Shown piece after piece: positions 43,601 to 54,321 of a stretch of 64,000 nt of DNA. The stretch is from Pholiota molesta. Its lineage: Eukaryota; Basidiomycota; Agaricomycetes; Agaricales; Strophariaceae. Location: the NCBI GenBank assembly GCA_014925825.1, contig JACGCK010000066.1, forward strand, positions 62,001-126,000, in the 5' to 3' direction. The first letter of the stretch is position 1. The number at the start of each line of letters is the position of its first letter. Both the position numbers and the translations under genes were made by a program. The notes beneath the pieces are model-generated. The model was not told the DNA's origin, ran no database searches, and saw only the letters and a list, made by a program, of their open reading frames with translations.

Positions 43601-46473
43601 AACGAACTCCAAGACTTGCCACCGAATTTCTTCCACAACCTAGTTCATCTGCAGGAGCTATACCTTAGCGGGAACAAGCTGATAAGCGTCCCCGTCGAAG
43701 ATCTCTCTAGACTTCAGCGACTGACAACTCTCTTCTTGAATGGGAACAAGTTGCAGACGCTCCCACAGGAGCTGGGTAAAGTGGTCAACTTGCGGATTTT
43801 GGACGTGGGCAGTAATTATCTGAAGTACAACATCAATAATTGGGAATTCGACTGGAATTGGTACGTACCTCTGAGTCTGGTTTCGCATCTATTCTTATGG
43901 AGGGTATTTCTTCGCGTGCATATATAGGAATTTCAACAAAAATCTGAGGTATCTTAATCTTTCCGGGAACCGCCACCTACAGATCAAGGGCGACTCGGGT
44001 TCGAATTCTCGAACGAACAGGCAATCTTTGAATCCTTCCACGCGTATGTTATCTGGATTCAAACATCTCTCCCAACTCAAGGTATTGGGCCTCATGGACG
44101 TCACCATAACCACGACCACTCACGACACCACTGTTGACATTCCTGACGAATCTGTCGATCGTCGCGTGCGGACATCGCTTTCCACAGTGTGTAAAATGGG
44201 TTATGGCATTGCCGACTCATTGGGCAATAATGAAACGCTGATGATGCTCGATCTCGTGCACGCATCAGATCGGAATGACCAGGCGGTCTTCGCTATGTTC
44301 GGACGGACCCACCCACCACCAAGTCTTCAACTTTCCCCCACTCGATCGAGCCCGAACCTACTCACGAAACATCTGCATGATAACTTTGTGAATGTTTTCA
44401 GGGCCCAACTAGAGGCACTCGATGTGAAGCTTCCCAATAAAGATGAACTCTACTCGCGTCTGCGCAAAGAGCGTATTCCCACAGCTCTTACGCGGACCTT
44501 TCTTAAGCTCAACCAGGATCTTTGCCTGATGTCTATGTCATCGACAGCTAGGAAGAGCTCATTGGCCAGTACGTCGGGTATCCCTGAGACACAGCATTTC
44601 CGGACGGGTGTGGCCGCTGTGGTTGTATTTTTCTCCGAAAGGACGCTATACGCAGCAAATGTCGGCGATGCCCTGGCTGTTGTCTCGAGGCAGGGTGTTT
44701 GTCAGCAACTTTCTCGAAAACATGACCCCTTCGACCGTACGGAGACTTCCCGGATTCGAACTGCGGAAGGATATATATCACCTGCCGGTTTGGTCAACGA
44801 TGAAGTCGAAGTTTCGCGCGCATTTGGTTGCTATCATCTCTTCCCCCCAATAAATGCTCGACCGGATGTCTTTGTATATGAGCTGTCGGAGATGGACGAA
44901 TTCGTTATCATCGCCAACCGCGGACTATGGGATTACATCCCCTATCAAACGGCCGTCGATATTACTCGAAATGTCGCGAGAACGCAACGGCCTGATCCTA
45001 TGCTTGCAGCGCAGAAACTGCGAGACTTCGCTATCAGCTATGGCGCTGATGGTAGCACGATGATCATGGTGCTCTGGGTGGCAGATCTCTTCAGTTCCCC
45101 AGCGCCTGATCCTCTTCTGGATTATCGTAGGTTGAAGAAACCAAATATCCGCGATGGCGGCACGAGATTCCTCGAACATGAAATTCCTGCTCCAGTCGGC
45201 ATGTCACCCTTGCTTTTACTGACATCCGAAACTCTACTCCACTCTGGGAAGCCAACCCTGGTATGACCACAGCGATGCGTTACACAACACTCTCCTTCGC
45301 CGGCAGCTAAGATTCTGCGGTGGTTACGAGGTGAAAACGGAAGGCGACGCCTTTATGTGCTCCTTTCCAACTTCACTTGCAGCGGTATGGTGGTGTCTCA
45401 CCGTACAGGTCCAGCTGCTACACGAGCCTTGGCCCCTTGAGATCCTCGAATGCGAGGAGGAAAAGAGATCTACGATGCAGATGATAGACTTATCGCGCGA
45501 GGTCTGTCCGTTCGGATGGGTATTCATAGCGGAATGCCTCTATGTGAACCCGACTTGATCACCGGTCGCATGGACTACTTCGGACCCATGGTCAATCGTT
45601 CCGGCGGATCCAAAGCAGCGCGCTCGGCGGCCAGATTTGCTGCAGCCAGGAGATCATCAAGGACATCAACACGCATGTCCTTGCACCGAAGAGGCGAATG
45701 AATTAACGCGGCCGCAAACCCAAGTGTCCGTGGAGGGGGTTCGAAAGCTCGGTCTCGTCATCAAGCCCAAGGGAGAAGTGAAGCTAAAGGGAATCGAGTT
45801 TCCCGAGAACCTGTTTATCCTCTACCCATCAGGGCTGGAAGCCCGGCACGACCTCCAGGATACGCCTCCTGACCCCTCCGCGTCGGTCTCGCGCGTGCAA
45901 TTTAGTGCATCCCAACTGGAAGAGCTCGGGATGCTGTGTCTACGCATCGAGGCGCTCTCCAGCGGCGTCGGTTCAAACCACTTGCGGACTCGCGCAAAGC
46001 CAGTATTGTATCATCCACCGCGTTACCGCCGTCTCCCGATGTTTCTAAGGATGCTGCCACGCGACGCACTCGCGCTGCAGAGGCAGATGAAGACGTGGAG
46101 GCAGATACGAGGTGGAGGCGGAAGCCGACCTGGAATCGGGTGTGTTCTACTCGAATCCTGGCTCTGTTGCCGCCTGTGAACGAGCTTTCGACGGACGCGG
46201 AGCTCATGCGCGCTCTCGACTCGCTGTCGCTACGGGTTAGCAATGCCGTGGGTACGCTCCGTGCGAGGCACCAGTTGACCCTCCCAAGCCTCCGACCCCT
46301 AAGAATCATTTTTGATGGCGCTGCGAGAGGATGGCGCTCTCGACGATGAGACATTGCAATATATTGCAAGCGTTTGGAAAGGCAATAGGTATGAGCAACT
46401 CTGCTCATTCACGTCCACACTACCTACTGCTTCATTCGCATTCTCTATCATTCAATCATCTACTTTACTTTAA
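40658..46473 (+). CDS. CYR1: fungal adenylate cyclase (RA-LRR-PP2C-cyclase), reading frame broken
   Basis: The domain order is that of Cyr1/Cac1: a disordered Ser/Pro N-terminus (to about 41860), a Ras-associating domain (QIRIHLPDGSYQLASINLET), leucine-rich repeats from 42325 (LRLSRNPMLEIPLDF, LQVLNLSFNELQDLPPNF), a PP2C-like domain at 44028-45195 (GVAAVVVFFSERTLYAANVG) and a class III cyclase with VRMGIHSGMPLCEPDLITGRMDYFGPMVN. It makes cAMP under Ras control. Clear introns are 40808-40858, 42060-42111, 42267-42324 and about 43863-43928. Conserved LRR and catalytic sequence jumps frame at least ten times, near 42768, 42847, 43040, 43242, 43283, 43450-43540, 45202, 45280, 45460, 45600-45625, 45960 and 46315. 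Most jumps look like loss of one base in short runs. The start is not secure; ATG 40658 is the first in frame. Confidence 0.75.
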
Positions 46474-46957
46474 GGTTACTATGTACTTACATGGAATTTG
46501 ATATTTTCGTATTTTGTTTAACATTTTATCCATACTTATCTTTACATATGTACGCAGTATATACCACACCATGCAAGCTCTGCACTATACATTTCATTGC
46601 TATCGTTATTGTTAACCACTTTGCTGTAGATATTATCACTCTCTTTCTCGATGTCTTTCTGTACGAATACAAGGGCTCTGGAATGATCTTACGATCCTGC
46701 TGTTTTGACTACGGTGACCTTTCACGATGAGGGTTTGGTTTACAGGTAACCTTCGTCAATAATTTTTAAAACTAGTATGATACAAGAGGTACAGATGGTA
46801 CATATGAAGATCAAATGGGATGCAAGGGGAAGAATATCGAACAATAAAAATACAAGTTTAATGTAGAGTAAGGATTATTATGTAGCATCGTTAACTGTCA
46901 GTTTGAATCGTCGTCGGCGTCATCATCAATCGTCCTTTTGCGAATGTCAAAACACCG
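46474..46957. other. convergent spacer, no gene seen
   Basis: AT-rich text between the cyclase and AA14 genes; probably 3' UTRs. Confidence 0.5.
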
Positions 46958-48468
46958 CTACCAAAAACCTCTGCGGCTCCTCGATCTCAGTGGACCGGCC
47001 CCGACCTGCCTCCGATGCCGCCTGCTCTCCAAATTCACCCTGAAGCCCGCCTCCACGTCGCGTCTCCGCTCTAGGAGCGCCGCGTCGCTCAGGTCGCGCT
47101 TGTACGCATACCCGTCCCGGGCCAGGGCCGCACCGACCTGCCTCCGATGCCGCCTGCTCTCTAAATTCACCCTGAAGCCCGCCTCCACGTCGCGTCTCCG
47201 CTCTAGGAGAGCCGCGTCGCTCAGGTCGCGCTTGTACGCATACCCGTCCTGGGCCGCACTCGCTGTGCTATTGCCCGTCGGTGTACCTGCAGACAACCCG
47301 CTCTGCGCGCCTCCAGCAACGGAGGCGGGCACAGTGACGCCGGCGCGGACAGGGAGCGCGGCGGCCGGCCCGGGCGCGGGCAGGGCGAGGTAGGAGTCGA
47401 CGAAGATGTCGTCCTGCGCGCCGTCGGCGAAGTTGTACAGGTCGTTGTAGACGGGCGGGGAGTATGTGCCTTCGAACATCTGGTAGATCGGCCGTGAGTT
47501 TATGTCCGTGGTCCTTGGGGAAGGGATAGACTCACGTTGTTGCGCTCGTTGTTGAACCAGTAGAAGGGGGTCTTGGCGCCGTAGGTGCAGTTGGCGGGGG
47601 CGGCTTGCATTTTGTTGTTTGCGGGGTCTGCGCCGCATCGGCGGGCTAGCTTGGATGTCGCGACAGGCGCGGTCGAGGTTGAGCCGGTGACATTACATTT
47701 GAAGCCGTTCATATAATCTGCGAGAAATCGATGAGTTCAAAGACAAATAAGCGACTGCCGTAGAACTTACTCTCTTCACCTCCGCTGTCAGCCTAGAAGA
47801 GAATATCGATAAATGAAAAATACAATGGTATAGAGAAAATGAAGGCTCACGGCGTGAATCCAAAAGAATGCGCAGATACATCCGCCCTCAGGGCACGGCG
47901 GCATGCGCGCAGGGACCTGGAAATCGGTAAAGCGCGTCCACACACACGTGTGGTTCACGCTGAACACCGTAAAGTCTTCAGGCTGCACCGCAGTCACATC
48001 GTTCTTGTACGCGATTGCCAGCGCGCAGCCCTCGAGGTCGTTGATTCCGTTCGTATGGTACGCCTCTGTCGTTGAGTTTGGGCACACGTCGTTAGGGTTG
48101 TTGGGCTCGCGGATATCGCCACCCTCGGAGGACGCAAAGTACGATGTCGCGCCTTTGTTGCATGCGATCTCGGCTGTAGCTGGTTGGCCTGCGGGGAGCT
48201 CGAAGAAGTCGCCGGCGTTCGGTGGGTGGGCGAGGTGATTGTGAAACCACCACTCTATAAAGTTCATGTTCTTAATAGGCGCGACGGGACGATTGTCGTA
48301 TGAGAAAGTTTGTGCCGTGACGTTGAAACCGTACATGCTTGGGTGCCATAGAGCTGTTTGCAAAAATATCAGCGATACTCGGTGGGAAATATGGAGAGAC
48401 GTACCAGAATGGCCAGACACTCGAGGAAGCAGGGCGAAAATAGCCAGTGGTAGAATAGTATGCATCAT
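46958..48468 (-). CDS. AA14 lytic polysaccharide monooxygenase with duplicated C-terminal tail
   Basis: Five exons (48468-48405, 48353-47851, 47792-47771, 47717-47536, 47479-46958) encode 430 residues. The signal peptide ends at ...[20 protein letters not shown], so His20 becomes residue 1 and the first copper ligand. Family landmarks are [69 protein letters not shown] (His121 is the likely second ligand), [37 protein letters not shown] and [10 protein letters not shown]14 enzymes oxidatively cut xylan coating cellulose in wood. After the domain, a Pro/Ala/Gly linker leads to two 44-residue repeats (335-378 and 379-422) with several KR and RRR sites, then SRSRRGFW. Splice sites are canonical and phases agree. 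Confidence 0.92.
47001..47252 (-). repeat. 132-bp in-frame tandem duplication in the AA14 gene
   Basis: The DNA starting ccgacctgcctccgatgcc at 47001 recurs at 47133, period 132 bp (44 codons). The copies differ by only a few bases, such as tctccaa/tctctaa and gagcgcc/gagagcc. The repeat encodes [20 protein letters not shown] and the following 24 residues. Confidence 0.95.
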
Positions 48469-49366
48469 GGTTGTAGGCTGTTCAAGTTGATAGGATGTGG
48501 TTCGTAAAAGCAGCTAAGAGTTTAGTCGTAAAAAGAGCCACCAGGACCCAAGAAAAAGAAAGAGAGAAGTCTAGTCCACCGATATGTGCTGAGAGATAGA
48601 ATCATCTTGGTCCTTATAAGAGCAAAGCACAATAGAAAGTTGACCGCTATTACAAGAACCGTTGCCTGACAGCGACCATTGTTCTGTGATTACGTAACAA
48701 GGCACTTTTTCCGACCACAAACTTGGCACAAACAACCTGCTCTACGCGACTTCTGGTCATACTAATTGGGTCGTTAGACCGCGGATTCTCAGCGAAGAAT
48801 ACCGAGCAAAATCAACCGTAACTGCAACGTAGTAAGAAAGGGTCAGCAAGCGTTACAGTTTCCCTGAGGTCGTGCCGGCCCGCTTGCAGTCCTACATCGC
48901 CAAAAAAGCGCCCTCTAGACTAAGTGAAGGATTCCTATAAGTTCTGTCAAGATCACATACACTGCTCGCAAATGAAGGGTAATCAAGGCTTTATTACGAT
49001 GTCATAAATCACCATGAAATGCTCGGAACTCTTCTGACGTTTGCAAGGCCGTTTTGTAATAGAATCCATCAGAATGCAAGTGATCATTACAATGGTTGGT
49101 GAGGCTGGAATCCTACGCGACGGATTTGAGAGTTTACCAGTCGTTGGAAAGCTTGCGAAAACCTTACAAATAGATTTTATTGTATTCTCTATCTTGTAGC
49201 CGTACAAACCCATGCAACACTGTCAAGTTTGATGGATGAAATGTGTGAAATGCAGTCCGTAAAAGTCATGGCAAACCTATGTATTAAAACTGCTTTTTTG
49301 CTGATAAAGGATGATTGATGAACAGTTTGGATAGGTTCTCTGGAAGCAAATTTGTTCTCTGTGTAG
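48469..49366. other. intergenic, no gene seen
   Basis: Upstream region of the AA14 gene and 3' flank of the membrane-protein gene. No coding signal recognised. Confidence 0.45.
48613..48620 (-). promoter_or_regulatory. TATA-like element of the AA14 gene
   Basis: CTTATAAG on the minus strand, about 145 bases before the ATG at 48468; this would imply a 5' UTR of about 110 bases. Confidence 0.3.
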
Positions 49367-50664
49367 TTATACAAGCTCCATTGGCGGCGTGATTTCTTCC
49401 TTTATCTCCTTTCCCTCCGGCTCCTTCTCCTCAGGTACATCAAGTATCTTATCGATAGTCTCGAAATAACCAGCCCGCACTTTGGGTGCGGTATCCTGCT
49501 TCATCCTTTCTCTGCGCTTGGGAGTATCTTCTATAAATTCTGACACTGCCCTGGCAGTGTTCAAGAGCGGGACTGCAAGGAGAATCATTGGAAATATCTG
49601 AGAATATTATTTAGATAGCGTGCATGTATTTAGACTGCTAGCCGCCCTCACCTGTCCGAACTGCCATATTGGACTATCAGAGGGTTCGAAGTTGTTCCTG
49701 CCCACCGTTACCTCGGTAAATGCGATCCAGATGGCCAGCAGGGAGAATGCAATAAATCCCCAAAGGTAGTCTGCTTCGAAGTCTGCTTGCGGTGTAGCTT
49801 CAGCCGCCTATGAAACGATTGATTAGTACGGCGACGACTAATGTGATACGTGGCATACCAGTTTTTCGACGTGTTTACGCTGCTGTTCAGCCTCTTGACG
49901 TTCTTCCTCGTCCCTAGGTTCCCTGACAGTCATGAGAAAGATGACGAGCAAGAGCAATTTAAAGAGCATCGGGATGAACATCAAAGAAAGCACAATCCCG
50001 TATGCTATGGCCAAGCCGATGAACCACCTGTTCGTCACTGCGTGTGTTCCGAAGATGAACGCTCTCGCAGCATTGTTGCACTCTGGATGGTTCCCGAACG
50101 TTTTGTAGTGGTGGAAAAGCGATAACGAGAAAGCCGCGTGGAGGATATACATGATGGATAACGTCACCAAGTTAGATATCAGGTCCCAGTTGCTCGATTT
50201 AACAGCGTTATGGAGCTTATTCCTATTCCTTAATTTCTGACCGACCATGATGAGGACGAAAAGTGGAATAAAGGTGAAGAACCAGGCGACGAGTCCGCTA
50301 TAATCAACGCATCAGTAATGCGATGGTAGGATCGAGAACGGAACACCATACGCACTCTTGTAAGCTAATTTGAGAATTTGGGGAGAAACCAAGCACGAGA
50401 GCTGCGACCATGACGGAAATGTTCATTATAACAAATGGGAAGGATTGATCATAGACTTTGTCTATATCAGGCGATACCATAAGAAAAACAACTAATCGAT
50501 GGACGTGTTAATCGTGATATCGATGGACTAGGTATTCGTTGAGGAATGATACATTTACCTGTGAGCAATGACTGAACATATGTGGAAATCCGCACTCCAA
50601 TCCCAGCAATATCAGTATTGAGAGGCGGACTGCCAGGGAATAGACATGTGAGCGTAGAGGACAT
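49367..50664 (-). CDS. multi-pass membrane protein, unknown function
   Basis: Five exons (50664-50559, 50491-50356, 50297-49859, 49807-49652, 49597-49367) encode 355 residues. About seven hydrophobic segments are visible, among them VVFLMV (split across exons), FPFVIMNISVMVAALVLGF, GLVAWFFTFIPLFVLIMVG, LVTLSIMYILHAAFSLSLF, FIGLAIAYGIVLSLMFIPML, LWGFIAFSLLAIWIAFTEV and IFPMILLAVPLLNTA. A charged loop (REPRDEEERQEAEQQRKHVE) splits the last two from the rest, and the cytosolic tail is Lys/Glu-rich. The layout recalls a seven-helix receptor-like protein, but no family signature is recognised. It shares a divergent upstream region with the gene at 51651. Confidence 0.7.
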
Positions 50665-51650
50665 ATTGGTACGGGTGAGTACAGGTGGCAGTCGTTATAT
50701 AGTTCCAGACCTTCAAGTTATTAATATTGAATGTTAACCACGGAAGTGGAAACGATGCCTTTACATGTCGATGTGAACAGATGACATCTGATTGAAAATG
50801 TACTTCTTCCTTCCTGATCCGATAGAGTCGATGAGCTCCTCTTCCTATCTCTCGACGAGCGGATACTTCACTATAACTGCTCAGTTTCATATTTCTCTTC
50901 AGTTTCATTTCATGACCGATATATCATGATCTAGGTTCACGATTCGAACGTTCAATATGTGAGATATATCACAGCTTCTCAAGGGCCATGCAGCCAACAT
51001 GCAGCACGCATGTTTTCCCTTCTGGAAATCTCCATTTCGCGACTCACATGTGATCAAACCCATGGATCGGAGTGGCATAACATACTAACTGAACAGGGTG
51101 TACAAATTGAAAGCTCGAATGAAGGCCATGTGAAGCCGATGTGCAGCCGGGCATATGCGCGCCTATTCACCAAAATAGACGCCGTGCAGTTAAGAAAACA
51201 GATACAAATTTGTTAAAGCTAAAGCTCAAATTTAAGCTTTATTAGGTGTTCTAAGAGACTAGAGGAACGTTGCTGGTACTGGCTGAGGTATATTATACGC
51301 CATAGATTTTTATTCATTCATTCACGGATCCAAAGAAGTTCCCGTACCATGTTTAGCGCCGACCATGATATCCCGCTGCTTGCACTGCCGCGACCTTGTC
51401 ATGTATTTTTAAATGCACCACTTCGGATGTTAAATTTGACAGAGAGAAGCCCGCATCTTGTCAGGTGGTATGGTTCGAAGTGTCCGATAGGGATGCACGT
51501 TGTGAAAATGTAGCTAGCTATAGAATCTCAGTGGTACATTGTACCGTCTGACATACAGCAGGAAATCCAATATAACTTACTTAAAAGGGCAACGAGAGTT
51601 TTTCGGAAAACAAATTTGCACATGCCCTTTCGTAACTCCCTCGTACTCAT
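50665..51650. other. divergent spacer, no gene seen
   Basis: Contains a possible alternative start region for the next gene: an ATG at 51622 in another frame encodes a signal-like peptide (MPFRNSLVLICGLLVLGSVL). Confidence 0.4.
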
Positions 51651-53363
51651 ATGCGGACTGCTCGTTCTGGGGAGTGTGCTCGCCTCTCCAATGACAGAAA
51701 CGCCCTCTACCATGCTTGCGACTCAGCTCAGTCACTCGAACTCTCACCTGCTGAGGCATCACTCCACGATTCGAGATCGGTGTGGAACATCGTCTGGAGC
51801 TGCATCACCACAATCATTGCATGCTGCTGGATCGCCGTTCACCCTAACATGTTGGAGCACGATGCAGGTTTTTGGCGATCCACCCTCCACCGCCTCAGTC
51901 ATATGGTTTGGATGATTATAGCTCCAGAGCTAATGATTTGTTGGGCGATACGACAGTGGCTTGGAGCAGGGAACTTGATGAAGAAAGGCACGTTATTCCT
52001 GACAGAATTGTTGTACAAACCACTATTAAACATCGTTTTATATCTATCTAGCTCCATATAACAATTCGGATAGTGGATGGACGATAACACACGGATATTT
52101 TATTCAAATGGGAGGCTTCATGCTCGAAGGAAAAGTACCTGACATCCTTTCAGCTGAGCGCTTAGAACACCTCGTCGAACAGCACAAGGTCGTTTTGCCA
52201 GATATCACCGCGAGGGAAATTAACGATCGAAGCAAGCGTGATGGCCTTTCCAAAACTATTGCTATGGGCCAAACTACCTGGTTTCTTGCGCAATGCCTCA
52301 CACGCAAGGCCCAAGGGTTGATTACAACAGAACTGGAGCTCGTAACGGTCGCGTTCGCTGCGCTAAATGTGTTCATTTACTATTTCTGGTGGGATAAACC
52401 CATGGATGTCCGAACGACTGTGACAGTGCGACGTTTACGTAGGATGGGCACTATCAATGCCAGGGTGGAGACTCGTGCAGACGGTTTGTAATACTCATTC
52501 CTATTTAAATTTGACATGAATACTGAATCGTCCTACTTTAACATTCCAGATGAAAATAAAGATATATCCATAGTACCAATCCAACGAACTAGCTCTAGTT
52601 CGAGTCAGAACAAGAGTGGTAAGTACGAAATAATTGTCTGCGGCGCGGAGTTAACTTCCTGGCTATCATGCTGATTATTCTTTCCAAGATGCATCAACCG
52701 AGTCTTTGAAGCATTCCAAGTCAGAGTCGACAGAATTTGTAGCCGAAAATCTGTCCTTTGGTATGTAATTATTGTCTAATCCACCATTTTACGTCTGTCT
52801 GAATATAATTCTTAGTGCAACGTATAGGACAAATTATACTAACTGTACTCAAATTACCCTGGATAGGAATTAAGGTATTATTCTACAGAGTTTTTTCTAT
52901 GCTGTTTGGGAGCCCTGTTATAAAACGCGGGATGAAGAAGATTTTTATGTTCTATGCATTGGACACCACATTCAAAGAACAATACATAATCTTGGTTGGC
53001 GTAGGTATCATCGGTGCATTCTTTGGGGGCATACATTGCATCGGCTGGAATTATATCTTTCCGTCCCGTGCCGAGGAGACCATCTGGCATGTCTCTTCCA
53101 TCATTATCACTGGAGTCCCAGCACTGGTCGCATTCAGTGCTTTGGCCTTGTACGCTGAGGAAAGACTTGAAGATACTCATGCGGTAGCGAGGACACTATG
53201 TGTCTTTTTAGAATTGTTATCTTTCTTTTTTGCAACAGTTGGGGTGATTCCCTACATTTTAGCTCGTGTCCTTCTTCTTGTAGAGGCATTTATTTCGCTC
53301 CGTGACCTTCCTGCAGATGCTCTCTTAGCAGTTCGCTGGACTTCATTCCTTCCTCACTTCTGA
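51651..53363 (+). CDS. agaricomycete-type integral membrane protein
   Basis: Five exons (51651-51987, 52052-52483, 52550-52618, 52689-52760, 52816-53363) encode 485 residues. Family-like landmarks are HDSRSVWNIVWSCITTIIAC, WIAVHPNMLEHDAGFWR, IIAPELMICWAIRQWLGAG, DSGWTITHGYFIQMGGFML, GLITTELELVTVAFAALNVF, YYFWWDKPMDVR, and a C-terminal half with GGIHCIGWNYIFPSRAEETI and several TM helices. Members are very numerous in Agaricomycetes and have no assigned function. The first intron (51988-52051) must use a GC donor (AAG|GCACGT) to keep phase; the GT option leads to a stop. The N-terminus is uncertain: a signal peptide lies in another frame just upstream, so a small indel or missed intron near 51660-51740 is possible. 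Confidence 0.7.
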
Positions 53364-54321
53364 TAACACTTTTACTTTTTTCTCAGAATGGGTCTATATT
53401 TTACATCTTTACTGTTGTTACGACCCTTTGAACTTTGTAATTCTCTACGCTGATTGATTTTGAGCCCGATTTTGGAACTCTCGAATATTTGAGCCTCCAA
53501 TTGTAATCGTGATTTGATAAGGTTGTTCCTTTTATCGCGCCAACCGGCAATATAAGCCCTTGCTATCAAAACTGAAATTACGCAGGTGCAACATCTCAGT
53601 GGAGACTACCAGCGATGTACTGAGTACTACTGACGTAATGTACACCGCGACGATGGCGTTCGCAGTCGAATGTATGTAATATTCGATGTTCTTGGTGTTT
53701 CGTTTTGGTGGAAAAAGTACTGCGAATAATAAAAAAGGGCAATGCCATTCTCTATCCCCTCGCAGTCGGGGGTATACCTTGTGTTCCTAGGCGTTTAAAC
53801 TTTATTTAAATTAAGCGCCGTATCAGTCACGTATGATCTCGGCATCGAACTTTTGACACGTCACGGAGGGTGTGTGACGAAAACTGTCGTGTGGCTTTTC
53901 ATGGCCATCGTTAACCCCCATCCCTCAGGCCTCAGCGCTCAGCCTCGCTCAGCTCACAATATGGAGCACGGTCAGGACTTGGCTCATTGTTGTCTTGGAC
54001 GTTCAAAGGCTTGGGGAAAATGCATGTGGCTCAGCCTCGATATAATTATCAAGAACTCCTACGCTCCTAATTAGGTCTTCCGCCGCTCTCGACGCCATTC
54101 ATCCTTCAGGGCACTGAAATTCAATCTTGGTATTCGGCAGCTCGTTTTCCGCCATCTATCAGTTACGAGATTTAGCCTTTAGGTCCCAGCAGTGGGATCT
54201 TGGCACCAAGGAGAGACAGACATAGCCAAGACGTATTAGTCATATCGTGAGTCTTTGCACCCTCTTGTATTCCTTCTTGCTGGCTGCGGGTCCTTGTGTC
54301 TAGACGCACATATACTATGCA
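53364..54321. other. intergenic, no gene seen
   Basis: Between the membrane-protein gene and the GH79 gene; no coding signal recognised. Confidence 0.45.
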
